DNA of 64,000 nucleotides from Cristatella mucedo (GCA_009760855.2 WPIO01000017.1:5661001-5725000), one strand, 5' to 3'. Counted from the first letter of the stretch, positions 1 through 11,798 are shown. The notes: generated by a model not told the origin, from the sequence alone. A program made the numbers and translations.

Positions 1-300
1 GCTTGACTGGTAGCCAGTGCAGGTTGGCGAGAAGTGGAGTAACGTGGCAACTGTGACGCTCACGACAGACAAGCCTAGCTGCAGAGTTTTACACCAACTG
101 CAATCCCCTGATCGCACATGCTGGTAGGCCAGTAAGCAGTGAGTTGCAGAAGTCGAGACGAGATGTCACGAATGCATGGACCAACTTAGACGTGATATCC
201 TTATCTAAACAAGCCCAAATTTTAGCAATTTTATGAAGGTGAAAATAGGCAGATTTGACTGTGGAACTGATATGGTCGTCTAACGAGAGGTCGCTTTGGA
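1..300 (-). mobile_element. LINE-A fragment (L2/CR1-like), runs off the left end
   Basis: Minus-strand translation gives the C-terminal part of a non-LTR reverse transcriptase protein (KLVHAFVTSRLDFCNSLLTG), the same block as in the better copies at 39,472-40,656 and 23,340-24,510. It is cut by the window edge and diverges near 300, before a (TA)n run at about 353-380. Confidence 0.8.
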
Positions 301-349
301 TGATGGCTAGTTGTATAAGCATTCTTCGGAATGAAGCTTTAAACTTGAG

Positions 350-352
<3 letters not shown>

Positions 353-380
<28 letters not shown>
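353..380. repeat. (TA)n microsatellite
   Basis: About 14 TA units at the truncated edge of the LINE-A fragment. The next 270 bp hold nothing I can identify. Confidence 0.85.
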
Positions 381-384
<4 letters not shown>

Positions 385-654
385 TGAAAAGAGGGAAGAG
401 AGAGCCCCAAAGTCAAGCCGAGGTCAATCAAACACTTAACTTTATTTAAAGGACTTAAAGAAGTAAAAGCGACACTCTGACCAGTGATAACAATTGATTA
501 ATTACAGTACTGGTACATTTATGAAAGGACACAAAAGCAGTCACACTTTGGATTGGCGACCATGAATTGTTTGGCTTAGTGCCTTAGTGTACACTTTTGA
601 GGATTCATATTGTCCTTTGCCACGAGCAAGCCGATCTGCATAAAAATGTATGAA

Positions 655-800
655 TAAATATAATTCATTTATCTAGCGCCCTATAAGAACCCACTTTCTA
701 TTCAGGCGCATCACATATGCCGCTGGGCTCGAACCCACGACCTCGGCCATACCCTGGTGAGGGCAAGCACCTTAACCACTGGGCCAAACCAATGCGGCCC
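655..800 (-). mobile_element. SINE-A (tRNA-derived), reverse orientation
   Basis: Read on the minus strand: a box A-like segment (CCCAGTGGTTAAGGTGCTTG), then a box B-like GTGGGTTCGAGCCC, then a tail with ATAGAAAGTGGGTTCTTATAGGGCGCTAG that matches the LINE-A 3' end. It lies against a LINE-A tail at 803-858, so it probably inserted there. Confidence 0.75.
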
Positions 801-802
801 AT

Positions 803-858
803 CGAGTTCTCTGAGGGCGCTTTATCAAGTTTGTTATTATTATTATTATTATTATTGA
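803..858 (+). mobile_element. LINE-A extreme 3' end
   Basis: GAGTTCTCTGAGGGCGCTTT followed by ATCAAG and a run of TTA/ATT units, the standard LINE-A terminus. From here to 1,135 I recognise nothing. Confidence 0.75.
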
Positions 859-1134
859 CTTGGACTGCTTCTTCGCATAGAAATAGCTAGGACAAATGCT
901 GCACAGGGGCAGAGGGCTGTCAATGGACATGTGCATACTTAAGTATATGTACTGCTACTGCACTATCTCGTGCCCCCAACCGCAAAACTCCAGGTGGAAG
1001 GCAAAGGTACGAGGTCCTCGTTCCGTAACGCTACGGCAATCTATTATTCATACGCCATAATTGGGGGCCACCAGGCTATCCTAAATCCCCGAAAACTGCT
1101 GTCTTGACCCTTGTATGCTAAGTAGCTCGACTTG

Positions 1135-1262
1135 ACCAAAGTCCAGGTGAATCCATTTGATGACCGAGGTCTCGGGCTCGAACCCCATGGCCGAAGTGAA
1201 AAGAGCTTCGAATCGAGATTAAGTTCTCTTAGGGGTGCTATGCAAATTAATTACAATTAATG
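1135..1262 (+). mobile_element. SINE-A, 5'-incomplete copy
   Basis: Contains CCGAGGTCTCGGGCTCGAAC (box B region) and the LINE-like tail GAGATTAAGTTCTCTTAGGG with GTGCTATGCAAATTAATT. The box A half is missing or decayed. No gene is recognised from 1,262 to 1,740. Confidence 0.65.
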
Positions 1263-1740
1263 TAAGTCTTCATTTATTGCCGTTATTTCCAACGCATAGG
1301 CGTATGCAGTCTACGAAGGTGTCCCGGAGGTGGCAAAGAAGATTATGAGACATTAAAGAAAGCACTGTTGGTAATGTTTTCGGCTAACTACTTCGAGGCT
1401 TACGAGAAGTTCACCTCACGGTGCCTCGTCGGAAGTGAAAAGGAGGACTATATTTGGTCAACTTGAATTGTTTTGCTAGCCCATTTGCTACTGACTTTGT
1501 TAAATACGCCTTTATTGCCAATAACAGGATGTAGCAAAAAGACAACTTCAGGCCCATTGCAACCATTTGGAAATGCCAAAGCAAACTTTCCTTGAGAAGG
1601 CCGGCGTTGTAATAAAGACAAGCTGCATGCTGAACGCGGTCAAAAGCTGCTTTGTGTCTAATTCTATCTCGAGGTTACCGACCCAAGCCCCATTGCCCCG
1701 GGACGTAGTGTGCTTCCTCTGTAAAGCATCAGGGCACGAA

Positions 1741-1835
1741 ATAAGAATAATAATAATAACATATTTCTATAGAGCCCTTAGAGAACTGAATCTCTTCTTA
1801 GGCATTTTACAGATGCTGTTTAGAATGAACGACCG
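1741..1835 (-). mobile_element. LINE-A 3' tail fragment
   Basis: Reverse complement of the LINE-A terminus: AATAATAATAATAACA, then CTATAGAGCCCTTAGAGAAC and an ATCTCTTCTTAGGCATTTTAC stretch. Confidence 0.6.
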
Positions 1836-1924
1836 AATGATGGCTGTAAATTTTATGATTATGATTTATGATTATTATTTATGCTTTATGATATGCTATA
1901 TGGATACAATTTGGTGGTAAAATG

Positions 1925-2620
1925 TGCAGTATCATCAAGCATAACATGTCTTCATGTCCTCAAGCCCGTGTTTTAGGAAAGTTATGCAACTGAAAGTAGG
2001 CAGAAGTGACGGTGTACTGGCGTGGTTGTCTAATAAAAGGTCGCTAAGGAACAGGACATCTAGATTAAGTGCCGATGCAACAAAATATATGCTAGCAGAG
2101 CCGATGTTGAGTAATAATCTCTCCAGTTTCTGAGTCACAATCAGTTTGCTCATGACTAAGAAATTGATTTTTCGTCTTTCATTTGAAAATTCTTCTGCAT
2201 TTCACGTGGGAATGTCAGCAATACATGCAGGAAGCACAAACAAAGCCAAGCGGTTGCAGTGGCGACTTCTGCCACGCCTGGCCTTGAAGGTGGGAGCCGA
2301 GTCTGACACCACGTCGAGCGGCCAGCCACCATGGCATATCTGACGGGCCGTTTCGGCGTAACCGTGGCAAATTTTCCCTTGCCGCAGGCACCAGGGGAAC
2401 GCACGCCAGACCCCCTTTTACAAGGGGCTCCGCCCCCAGCCCCCAATGCCACCCGGCGCTCCGATCCTGGCTTCGCCTCTGGTAGGAAGGATTTTGAGAG
2501 AATTTGATGTGGTAGAGGGTTGGGAGGGATCAGAGTAAAGGTACAATTGTGTGTCATCCGCATAGAAGTAAGAGCCAACACTGTGCGTGAGGATCTATAT
2601 TGGCAAGAGGGAGAGTATTA
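1925..2620 (-). mobile_element. LINE-A reverse transcriptase fragment, interrupted
   Basis: Two blocks of decayed LINE-A RT on the minus strand, 1,925-2,240 and 2,485-2,620. The first covers the region after the YADD core; the second covers the stretch around the LYLCFD-type motif and the loop before it. They are separated by a GC-rich insertion at about 2,246-2,482, and joining the two flanks restores LINE-A order. Confidence 0.7.
2246..2482. mobile_element. GC-rich ~235 bp insertion inside LINE-A
   Basis: The LINE-A match stops at about 2,240 and resumes at about 2,485. The intervening DNA is much richer in G+C than its surroundings, with the run GGGGCTCCGCCCCCAGCCCC. It is flanked by similar short sequences (GCAGGAAGC left, GTAGGAAGG right), which suggests a 6-bp target duplication AGGAAG. 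There is no obvious terminal inverted repeat and I saw no second copy in the window. Class unknown: SINE-like or MITE-like. Confidence 0.45.
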
Positions 2621-2799
2621 ATTGTGAAAATAATTTTGTTGATTTTAGTCGTGACTGCCATTACAGAGCTGCACGACAGGGCATTGGTAAATATTGCTGC
2701 GTCTGTGAGAACATATAGCATCTCGCTCCCAGCTACTCAATACTTTCTGTGGACCGGAGCTGACAAAAAACGAATAGGAGAGAGCGGGCATTACTGAGC

Positions 2800-3740
2800 T
2801 GGCACTCTCTTCTCCTTTTGGCCTGCTTTCCCACAGTATGTGTCCTTGTCGGCGACTACGAGACGACTGAGCTGGTGGACACTGGATGCTCGAGGTCCAA
2901 CCTTTCTGAATTGTCTGCGAACCTTTCGAGGGTAAAGCCAGCGAGTGAACTCGTCTTGAGGTTGAATGGAGCGGTGGCGGTCTGCAAGTCTGCATTCTCT
3001 GCGAGCTGGCTATCAGTGGATGGAAAATCATTCTGGATTGCTGGGTGTCACATATCGTTCCTGGTTTCAGTAAACCCTACATGGGCCAGGTCGAATTCAT
3101 GGGCCACAGAGGAGCCGACGCCATGCTGATGGCATCTGCCCGGTTCGTAGTGTTGGAGGCGTCTGCTGTGCTGGGCCCACAGAGGCATTATCGCCAGCTG
3201 AGGTGACATGGAGGATTTTCAGGCAGTGCTTCTTCAGGGACGCTAGACGGTGAAGTGGGAGTGGTCAGATCCTTAAAATGTGCCGGAACTGACTAACCAC
3301 GTAGCTGTCTTCAGGGCGTTAGGGAATTATCGAGCCGAATACGAGAAGGAGGTCAAAGAGTGGATTAAGGAAGGCTGGCTTTAGCCGTTGACAGATTGGA
3401 ATGGTGGCCTAGTCCGATTGATGACCATCGTCCAGCAAACAAAGGCGAGGTTCGGTCCGTGTTGGAATTCAAAGAGCTTAGTAAATTCGCCTACGTCCAC
3501 AGAGCTGCTGGCGACGAATATAGCACTATGCTCAGAGCTTTGACGACAGCTGGGCGAGCGCGTGAGCTTCATTGACTTTCGGAGGCTTGTCGATCTGCAG
3601 GTGCATGTTTACCTAGCTCTGTGGCAATAAAAGAAGGTCGTTGAGGACACGGGTCATCGGTATTGCCTCACACGATTGGGTTTCGGGCTGAATGTCTCCA
3701 AAGGTAATGACCGCGATTCTTACAAAGAAGAACTTTCGTT
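2800..3740 (+). mobile_element. Ty3/gypsy-like LTR retrotransposon fossil (protease and RT)
   Basis: Around 2,835-2,960 the plus strand encodes an aspartic protease core, VCVLVGDYETTELVDTGCSR (active-site DTG). Near 3,305-3,720 broken frames give NYRAEYEKEVKEWIKEGW, DWNGGL, VSFIDFRRLVDLQVHVYLAL and YCLTRLGFGLNVS, then PKVMTAILTK in another frame, which resembles the N-terminal half of a Ty3/gypsy reverse transcriptase. Several stops and frameshifts are present. The catalytic YxDD region, RNase H, integrase and LTRs are not visible. It is dead and outside the palindrome. Confidence 0.65.
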
Positions 3741-4129
3741 GTCGTCTATCTCTGACGTCATCCGTCGTCATTCACCGTCTATCTCCGACGTCCGACTTTA
3801 CTGTCGGCACAGTCGTTCCGTCGCGAGCCCAGCATTTCTCCTGCCTGTCGCTGGCTGGCGCTGCTGAACCCGTTCTGGTGGCGCCATCCCAGGCGGAGGC
3901 TCCGCTGTTCTAGGGCACCACCGGAGCTCGGAAAACACAGTCACTCTGTGAATGGAAGGGGAAGGGAGTCGGTTGGCGTCGAAAGAGGTCGCGGCCGGTT
4001 CGTGCCGGCTGAGTTGTCTCCTCGAAGAGATTACGAGTTCGAGCCCATTTCGTCATTACCCCTAACGTCGGACTAAGGCCCAACTCATCCGAGCAATCGT
4101 GTTCTTAGAAGTGCAAGATTTGGCTGTTA

Positions 4130-4318
4130 TTCGTGCTTATTCGCCCAGCACTTAAGGTGCTCGCCCCGACTAAGGTCTGGCCGAGGTCGTGGACTCAAGC
4201 CCCATGGCACATATGAAGTGCCGGAATAGAGAATGCTCGCTTAGGGCGCTATAAAAACGAATAAAATATAAATGAATAAATAAATAAATTTATTTATTTA
4301 TTTATTTATATATATATA
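4130..4318 (+). mobile_element. SINE-A with AT-rich tail
   Basis: CACTTAAGGTGCTCGCCCCG (box A side), GAGGTCGTGGACTCAAGCCC (box B side), then GAATAGAGAATGCTCGCTTA and GGGCGCTATAAA. It ends in AAATAAAT/TTTATTTA repeats and (TA)n up to 4,318, next to the outer edge of the left arm. Confidence 0.75.
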
Positions 4319-4489
4319 ACTGCCCGTGCTCAGTAGCGTCGCTTACTCGTAGTTTGAACTCGACTATTTTGGGGAGTCTCCGCGAGCCGGTGTAGGTATG
4401 CAAGTATACGAGCGGCGTCGAGTTAGGCCACGTCAAACGTACGGATGAATCCGCCGTTGGTTTGGATGCTTTTGACACCGGCCGCGAAA

Positions 4490-5420
4490 GCACCCTTCAT
4501 TATCGTTTGCAAAAAACGGCCTCCACAAAGTTGGACTGCAAGCATCCGACGAGCCGGCACGTTCCTGCTAGCCTAGCTTTACCTAACACCAATAGCCGAC
4601 TGCCAATAGCCGGTCAAAACTGAAGCCGCCAGCTCGAGCCGCTCGCTCGAGTCGCTTTTGTTCTGTTCGCGTCACGAGGGAACCGCGTGCATTTCATCGA
4701 CGGCTAGCCCTACAAATAGCGACCGCTAAACCTGTGCTCCACCAGTCCTGGACCGGGCGTAGCCACAGCCGTTCTCTGTGCATTCAAACTGTCACGGTAA
4801 GGGCGACGCGATGGCCGAACGGTCGCTTGCAGCCTCGTTCTACATGTACTGGCGCGGCGGCCGCTGAGAATTTCTGCCTAGATGCACTCAGACATACGAC
4901 GAGGCCGCCGAGCTTTTTCCTAGCGCACTGAAGACATCGGCCTGCCTCGTAGCAGAGTAGAGGATCGTAGTGCTGCAGCCGTAGCGATGCGAACAGCGGA
5001 GCCAGCGAAAGCGTTACAGTCGGGTAGAGGAGAAATTGAGATAGCTAAAAAGCTATTCATGCAAGTGAATGACTGCCTTTCTGCTCAAACTAAGCGGGCT
5101 TTGTCTGCGAAAACCCGCGGCGAAACGCTCGGCTCTCTGAGCTAGCTCTGCCTTGCTGGCTCGTGCACTCAGCAAGCACCCCGGCGGCCTTCGCCTAATT
5201 CTTTCCCGATTCGTCGCACTGGAGTCTCGCAGCTCCCAGGGAGTAGGGAGGGTCTCCACAGCTCTAACGTGCCCTTGGAACTGGAGCAGTTCGCACAGCC
5301 TCGGCTTAAGCTCGGTGGTGGCTGAACGCATCTCTCGCTCCTTCCATCAGCAGCAGCATGAGACTCAGTGGGAGCGAGTAAGCAAACAAGCAGCAGTGGA
5401 GGCCATGGATCCCATAGCTC
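4490..5420. other. GC-rich block at outer end of left arm
   Basis: GC-rich DNA kept in both arms (partner 55,815-56,722), with the nested motif GAGCCGCTCGCTCGAGTCGC. A minus-strand frame (5,053-5,331, starting MRSATTELKPRLCELL) is open here, but its partner is frameshifted, so coding is not supported. It may be an old CpG-rich regulatory region or a 5' exon; I cannot tell which. Confidence 0.45.
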
Positions 5421-5479
5421 CTTTGTCCTGACTCTTCTGACTCAGCTATGCTTTTAACTTTCTCTTTGTTGCTTGATAT

Positions 5480-7260
5480 TAGGCCTGCTGACTACCGAAT
5501 GACGACAGAAAGCCGGCTAGGCTATGAATGCTGGGAGTTGATAGGTAGGCTGGAGCCAAAGATAGAGAATAACTAAAAGTGAGTGACGAAACTAGGAAGT
5601 CGATGCCTTGCTTGACTGGGAGGAAGTGCATGTCGGCAAAAAGTGGTATGATGTGGCAATTATGACACTCATGACACACAAGCCTAGCTGCAAAGTTTTG
5701 CTCCAGCTGTAAGCACCTGATTGCACGGACCGGTAGGCCAGCAAGCAGCGAGTTACTGGAGTCAAGATGGAATGCTAAAAATGCATGGATCAACTTAGAT
5801 TCAGTATCCCTGTCTAAAAAGCCCGAAGTTCAGTGATTTTTTGCAGCTGAAAGGCGGCAGACTTGACTGTGTGGAGCTAATTTGGTCGTCCAATAAAGGT
5901 CACTTTGGGACATGACACCTAGATTTCGTACAGATTCAACTGGAGATATGCTGGGAGAGCCGATTTTGAGCGTCAGCCTTTCTAATTTCTCAATCGCATT
6001 TGGTTTACCCATAGCTAGTAAGTTGGTTTAATCGTCATTCAATTTAGGAAAATTTGCTGTCATCTGTGTGCTTATGTCATCAATACAAGCAGCCAAGGAG
6101 TTGAGAGAATGCGACGTGCTGGAGGGCTGGTAGAGATCAAAGCAAAGGTGCCATTGAGTGTCATCGGCACAAAAGTAAAAGCCTAAATTGTGCTTGGCAA
6201 TCATATCGGCAAGAGGGAGAGCATAAACCGTGAAAAGAACCGGACCAAGCACGGAGCCCACAGGTACACCATATTTCAGGCGTACCTCGAATAATTTTTT
6301 TCCATTGACATCAACACTCTGGAGTCTCCCACTGAGATAGGAGCTAAACCATTGCAGAACAGTGCCAGAGACTCCCAGGCAGTATGGGAGGCATTCAAGA
6401 AGGACTTGGTGAGCGATAGTATCAAAAGCTGGCGAAAGATCGAGCAAAACCAGCAGTACCTTTCTGCTTTCCTAAGTAGGTCGCTGTACACCCCAAGCAG
6501 AGCCGACTCAGTGGAGTGATCAGCTCTAAAATCAAACTGGAACTTACAAGCAAGGTTTGAAATTTCAATGTATAGTTTCAGCTGGTCTGCCACGACTCGA
6601 TCCAGTGTCTTTGATAGGAAGGGAGACTGGGTGGTAGCTGCTCAAGTTCTCTTGGTCTAGTGTCGCTTTCTTGAGTAGTGGCCTGACTACAGCCTTTTGA
6701 AAGGTGCTGAGACATGACCTGAGGCTAATGACATAGTGATGATATTTATTATGCATGGTAGCATCAGATTAATACATATTAGACGATGGACAGTGGCAAT
6801 AGGATCCAAAGAACTTGTTTTTTTATTGATATATGAACTTCAGTACGAGGTCACTAGTGACCTGCTTGAATGTAGACATTGAGGTGCTACATTGAATTGA
6901 TGGACAGAAATCCAGGGGGAGATGCTGCCATTTTAGCAATCGGTCTCCCTGATCTTGTCTATCTTCTTGAAAAAGTAGAATCGATTCCATAGATCATCAC
7001 AGAAATCATTTGGTAAGGAGTTTACCTGGTAGTGGTTAAGTTGACGGCTGGTCGTCGACATCTCCATTTTTGGATTGTTTATCTGTGATTCAACAATGTA
7101 TTTATAGAAGCTAGATTTGGCCATTGCTATAATCAAGTAGTACAATCGACAGCAGTCTTCGTGAGCCTGTTGATGGACAGTCAGTCGTGCTGCACAGTAT
7201 GTCACTGGTTACACGAAGAAAGAGGTTTCAATGGAAGGCTACCGCTTGAAGCCCGGTTTG
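5480..7260 (-). mobile_element. LINE-A, long decayed copy in left arm
   Basis: Minus-strand blocks in order: the linker before RT (PNDFCDDLWNRFYFFKKI), then VVRPLLKKATLDQENLSSYH, then LDLSPAFDTIAHQVLLECL, then GVPVGSVLGPVLFTVYALPL, then the catalytic FCADDTQ (usual Tyr replaced by Cys), then the C-terminal domain. Frames are broken by stops and shifts. The mirror copy at 53,650-55,390 shows it was present before the duplication. Confidence 0.85.
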
Positions 7261-7309
7261 AACTTTCCTGAAATTTGACAAAAAGGACGAAGGAAAACTG
7301 GGCGATAGC

Positions 7310-7425
7310 GGATTACGGTAGGAAACAGACTTCGTCTCATCCAGCAAAGAGAAAATCAAAAGCCTAGTTTTGAGTCAGGAGGGCAGTCGAGCTAGTGAAT
7401 AGTATGGAAGTAGCGTGTGAGTAAG
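7310..7425 (-). mobile_element. LINE-B fragment
   Basis: Matches LINE-B around AAACAGACTTCGTCTCATCC and AGTCAGGAGGGCAGTCGAGC; mirrored at about 53,290-53,420. 7,425-7,795 holds no recognisable gene, and an AAT-repeat lies near 7,765-7,800. Confidence 0.6.
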
Positions 7426-7794
7426 TACGGTTTGGAATTTAATATTAGTAGCAGAAGAGACGTCGTCGGTTACAAAATATATAATAAAAGTATACAGTCT
7501 AGGGGAAACTGTGCATCAGTTTCCTTCGCAATGGTCTTTTCACAAATAAATTGAAGAAGAAGTCTTTTCTTAATAAAGTGACAGAGGGGGCTGAAACTTG
7601 AACCGTTCCCCAGCTAAGTATGGAGCAACCAAATGATGGCAGGGCCTGGTGGGTCAGAGTAAGGTTTTCGCTATTCATTCCTGTATCAAAAGTTTACGAG
7701 CTCATGCAGCAAAGGAGACTCATATCTAAAGGGAGACCTCAGCGGACTTTCCAAAATATATTTAATAATAATAATAATAATTCACTATAATAAT

Positions 7795-7920
7795 AATAAT
7801 CCACAGTACTAAATATCTATCCTGGTTCGTTTTACACGTCAATCACTACCTTGGCAATCAAAGGTGAGCATCTTAACCTTAAAACAAACCAAACCAGACT
7901 TGTAAATAAACCTTAATATC
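7795..7920 (-). mobile_element. Decayed SINE-A-like element
   Basis: Minus-strand tRNA-like pattern (TTAAGGTTAAGATGCTCACC) and a tail related to SINE-A (ATAGATATTTAGTACTGTGG). Mirrored at 53,035-53,170, so it predates the duplication. Confidence 0.5.
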
Positions 7921-8099
7921 TAACGCAATCTAAAGGCTCTTACCGGCTTCTATCAGTAGCACAGCCAAAGCTAAATTTAGGTATTCGTCTGGAGAATACG
8001 GCAGAGATACTTGGATTTTTAGACCGACGCCTCTGTATATATAAAAATATTTTGGGGACAATGTGCATCACCAGCTTTTATAAAGGCTATCAAGTCAGG

Positions 8100-8880
8100 G
8101 GTTGTCGTAGTGCCGGTCGGTAGTAAGGTCCAGGCTTGGGTAACATATGAACTACGGGCATGGTTTCCCAAGTATTTAAGGTTTTTCAGAGGCCCAGCTA
8201 CGCAAATTGAGTCAGAAGCGAGGATATTGCGATGAATCGAATTATCAGAAAGTAGTTCGGATGGTAGGCCGGAGCAAGAAAAGGAAGGGACCTACAAGTA
8301 ATTGAAAAAATGACTGAATTCAACACGCTGTTTGATTTTGGCAAATTTTGGTCGCGAGAAGTGGTGTCATCTTGCACCTGCAACATTAAAGACAGGCAAC
8401 TCCAGTTTCAGAGAGGTATACCAGAAATATGCACCTTTTTGCACAAGCCCGGAAGGTATGCAAGTAGTGAGCTGCAGAAGTAGAGATAGAATGTCCCAAA
8501 TGCAAAGATCGACTTGTACTTTTTTGTTCATATCTAAATAGGCCCACATTTTTGCTATTTTATTCGTCTGATTGTTAGCTGACGTTACTGTGAAGCTGAA
8601 GCAGACGTCAATTGGAAGTTTTCTTTGGAAAGAAATACTAAAATTTTGTGCAGATGCTGTAGAGTATTTAATAGAGGAGACACTTTCGAGGAAAAGGCTT
8701 TCCAATTTGCGAGTAACACTAAACTCACCAAAAACTTGTAAGTTGGCTTTATCGTTTTTCCAGGAGGGAAAGTGTGCTGTTGTCCAAATAAGAATGTCAG
8801 CAATACATGTAGCAAGAGAGATAGACAATTTGACTTCTAGAAGGCTGAGAAGAATCAAATCGCAAGTACATTGTTCTTAG
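8100..8880 (-). mobile_element. LINE-A C-terminal region, decayed
   Basis: A minus-strand frame keeps traces of the LINE-A C-terminal domain (NKIAKMWAYLDMNKKVQVDL, SLLEVKLSISLATCIADI). The right arm keeps only part of it (52,540-52,880), so most of the 5' half was lost there. Confidence 0.6.
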
Positions 8881-8984
8881 TTATTGCATTAATATACGAG
8901 AGAGCATACAAAGCTAAATGGCGTGTACCAAGCACACGCCTCTGGATCTCAGCCCAGAAGTAGGATACTCACTCTCCCAAACAA

Positions 8985-9080
8985 AGGTAATGGGTTTGAG
9001 CTCTACCGTGTGCGATCCTTCATTGCGAACAGCAAGTGGCAGTGACAGCAACTAAGGCTCTTTTGTACACACGAGGCGGT
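8985..9080 (+). mobile_element. SINE-B relic in left arm
   Basis: GGTAATGGGTTTGAGCTCTA, CCGTGTGCGATCCTTCATTG and a CAGCAAGTGGCAGTGACAGC tail match the body of the intact SINE-B at 50,570-50,753. The mirror relic is at about 52,335-52,440. Confidence 0.6.
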
Positions 9081-9249
9081 TGAATAAGATAACCTTTTAC
9101 ATCCCAGCGGAACCCCATATCTTATTAAAGGCTTGTTATGACAGGGTTGACGATAGAGGCAATACTCTTAAATCTTCCAATGACATTGCTGTGATGTGCT
9201 AGCAATGGTAAGGCAATATTACTGGCACTTATTGATTATCATATTTATC

Positions 9250-9945
9250 AAACGCTTCCGAAAAACCAAGAAAAATATGCAAATAGACCTAAGTCTGCCT
9301 GGCTGAGAAGGTCGTCATGCACTTGCTGCAATTTTGTCTCTGTGAAGGGATAAGCCTATTACTGAATCGCTATTTATTACAGCACTTGGAAGCTCTTTTG
9401 ATTCGTTCTCCGTATGCATGTACGTATTTACACTATACCTGCAGCTCGTGGATATTACCACAAATCGTTTGGTAATGCTTTTTATACAGCATCAGTAAAG
9501 TGCCTAGAAAGATATTCAGTTCTTGGAGGGGGCTATATAAATGTATTATTGTTATTATGAAAATACACAGAACTGAACTGCTAGGTTTGAAGTTTTGATA
9601 TACGAGTCAAGCTGGCTGTTTTTCCACCACTTGTTTTAGTGTCTTTGATGGTAATGGCAGTGGGAGGATTGGTCGGACTTATTTAAGTTTTCTTCGTCTG
9701 CTGTTGTCTTCTAAACGATTGACCTAAGTACAGCTGTTTTTTAAAGATGCACGGAAGAGACCTAAGTTTAACTACATTTTTAGTATAGGAGTTATGAAGG
9801 ACAGTTAAAAATCAATGTATCTCTAAAGGAGAAAAGTTGGCATTAAATTCATCGTTTTAGCAGTCTTTTCAGACGGGGCGATGAACGTCAAAACGAGGTC
9901 ATTAGTCCCTGGTTTGAAAGTGGTCAGTGAATTACCACAGGGAAA
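9250..9945. other. Left-arm-only segment with LINE-A pieces
   Basis: Similarity to the right arm jumps from 9,250 to 9,945, while the matching right sequence is continuous near 52,155. The segment has a LINE/SINE 3' tail (AGTGCCTAGAAAGATATTCAG near 9,500) and a reversed RT fragment near 9,640-9,720. It was either inserted here or deleted from the right arm. Confidence 0.5.
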
Positions 9946-10560
9946 TGAGGAATACAAATCCAGTAAGGATAATACCAAGAAGGAGAGCAGTCAAGCGGGA
10001 AATTCAATTTAGGTATGGACTATCTGATTTTACTTATGCATCTTATCAAGAAGTGATGCATTCTGATAGCAAAGATCTCTGCAATGATGACTTGGAAATG
10101 TGCGGACTTTAGATTAGTTAAGGAGATGGTTGATGGTTGACGGAAGGTAATTTTGATTTTGTATCCTTGATTCTCATAAATTGTTTTAAAGTAACTGGAC
10201 TAGGCCTTAATAAGAAAAAACTGATATGATCCAAAGCAGCCCTCGTATGCAACTAGATGGACAATCAGTCCTAATCTTATGTATGCTTTCGCACGCCTGG
10301 GTGCTGTCGGGGAGGCACTAAATAAGAGACTATACAACGCCTACGAGGAGGCTGCAAGCGGTTTGAAATTGAGCGAAGAACAGGCAAAATTGGCAGCTCA
10401 AACGGCTTCATTTATTGTGAGTTATGAAAGAAAGGAAAGCCTTCAGTGTCTACATAGGTTGGGGTCTGGCACCCAGTCCGTTTCAGCCGGGTCGCGGTAA
10501 TAGTAAATGGATCAAGGGCGTCGTCAAGAAAAGTTTCCTGCATTTCAAGGGCCTTGCTGC
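9945..10560 (+). other. Unrecognised conserved stretch, two short frames
   Basis: Shared with the right arm (about 51,560-52,150). One frame reads FRYGLSDFTY and another YAFARLGAVGEALNKRL followed by SGLKLSEEQA. In the right arm the second frame is shifted after SEEQA. The stretch runs straight into a LINE-A 3' end, so it may be degraded LINE or a non-autonomous derivative. I do not recognise either peptide. Confidence 0.3.
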
Positions 10561-10685
10561 TGTTTAGTGAGCATGCTACCAATAACCATCGATCTTGCTT
10601 CCTTTGCAGCATAATTAAAGCACCTCGAAAGAGATTAAGTACTCTGAGGGCACTTTATCAAACGGTATTATTATTATTATTATTG
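10560..10685 (+). mobile_element. LINE-A 3' end
   Basis: GAGCATGCTACCAATAACCATCG, then CCTTTGCAGC, AAAGCACCTCGAAAGAGATT and AGTACTCTGAGGGCACTTTA, followed by (TTA)n. Mirrored at 51,397-51,545. From 10,700 to 11,790 both arms are alike but I see no gene; short frames there do not survive in the partner. Confidence 0.7.
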
Positions 10686-11790
10686 CACATTAATTTCTCA
10701 TTTCGCAGGCTCAGTTTAAGATGGGCCACTTGGGCTATGGCATTCCCGATGACCATCAAGTTAGAGTGATTCACTGATGCGATTGAGCGTGAGCGACAAT
10801 GATAGTAATATTGAACTCGAGCCCTAACTCCATCGCTTGCTACAGCTGGATTTTCTAAGGGATTTATCAAGCTCATAAAACCTGCCAGAATCAAGTGAAA
10901 CTGAAAATGCATTTAATCGACAATAGCTAGGCAATAATGGGAACCTACTAACGTAATGACTAGTGAGGTGAGTAAGAGCCAGGAAAGCTTTTGCGAAGAG
11001 AAAGTCACCGAATCTTTCATTGTCACTGTTGATTTTTCTCATTCAAAATGGCTGCAATCAACATGTCAAAGGAAACTTGATCGAAGCTGTGGGATTGCTG
11101 TGGGATCGAGTTGAGATCGTAGTTGGGATCGCAGTGGGAAAGTTGATGGCTAGCAGAGCTCCCATATACACGGTATAGACAAGGTCCAAGCCGAACGAAT
11201 TTCCTCGTCAGGTTGAAAAAGCCCGAAGAATGCATGGCAGCATCAATTAGCTAGAGACTTGATTACCAACAGACTCATAGGATTATTGACAGTGATCTTG
11301 TATTCACAGGCTGCCCAAATTTTGGAGAAGTACTGCAGCTCTTCAGATTGGGTGGTGCAAGTCTAGTGGTGAGCTCTTAAATGATTCTCACAATGCCAAT
11401 ATGTCTTCGAGCGGGTGTTTTCCATTGTTTGCTCTGCTAACTCAAGCTTGAGATCAGTTCAGTTGTTGAATGCTGCTGGTGTGTTGCAACTTGAAACCAT
11501 TGCATACATTTCCTCTAGTATTTGAATTGAGTGTACCAAAAAGCAATCCAAGCATTGAAGCAGTGGCGTCACTGCCTCGGCAATATTTTGCATGTAAAAT
11601 GTCCGAATGAATTGCTATGTGCATACCCACAAAGCAGTTGCGGCGCTGCTTGGAGGTTCACAGACAGGGCCGAGGTACTAATACAGCTTGTGCCTATTCC
11701 TCTTGAATAATGTTGCTCAAGACCATAGAAGCATACGAAAGATAAAAATACAGTTTTTTGCATCAAAAGTGTCTTAAAAAGTCTACGGCG

Positions 11791-11798
11791 TATTTATA
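11791..11798 (+). promoter_or_regulatory. TATA-like box of left carbonic anhydrase gene
   Basis: TATTTATA lies 39 bp upstream of the ATG at 11,837 and is kept in the other arm with identical flanks (GGCGTATTTATAGTCGCATT). A start site about 30 bp downstream would leave a 5' leader of only 10-20 nt. The role is inferred from position and conservation. Confidence 0.5.

Noticed and set aside
5053-5331. 92-codon frame MRSATTELKPRLCELL as a gene
   Set aside because: The mirrored copy (from 55,893) shifts frame within 20 codons, so the protein is not conserved.
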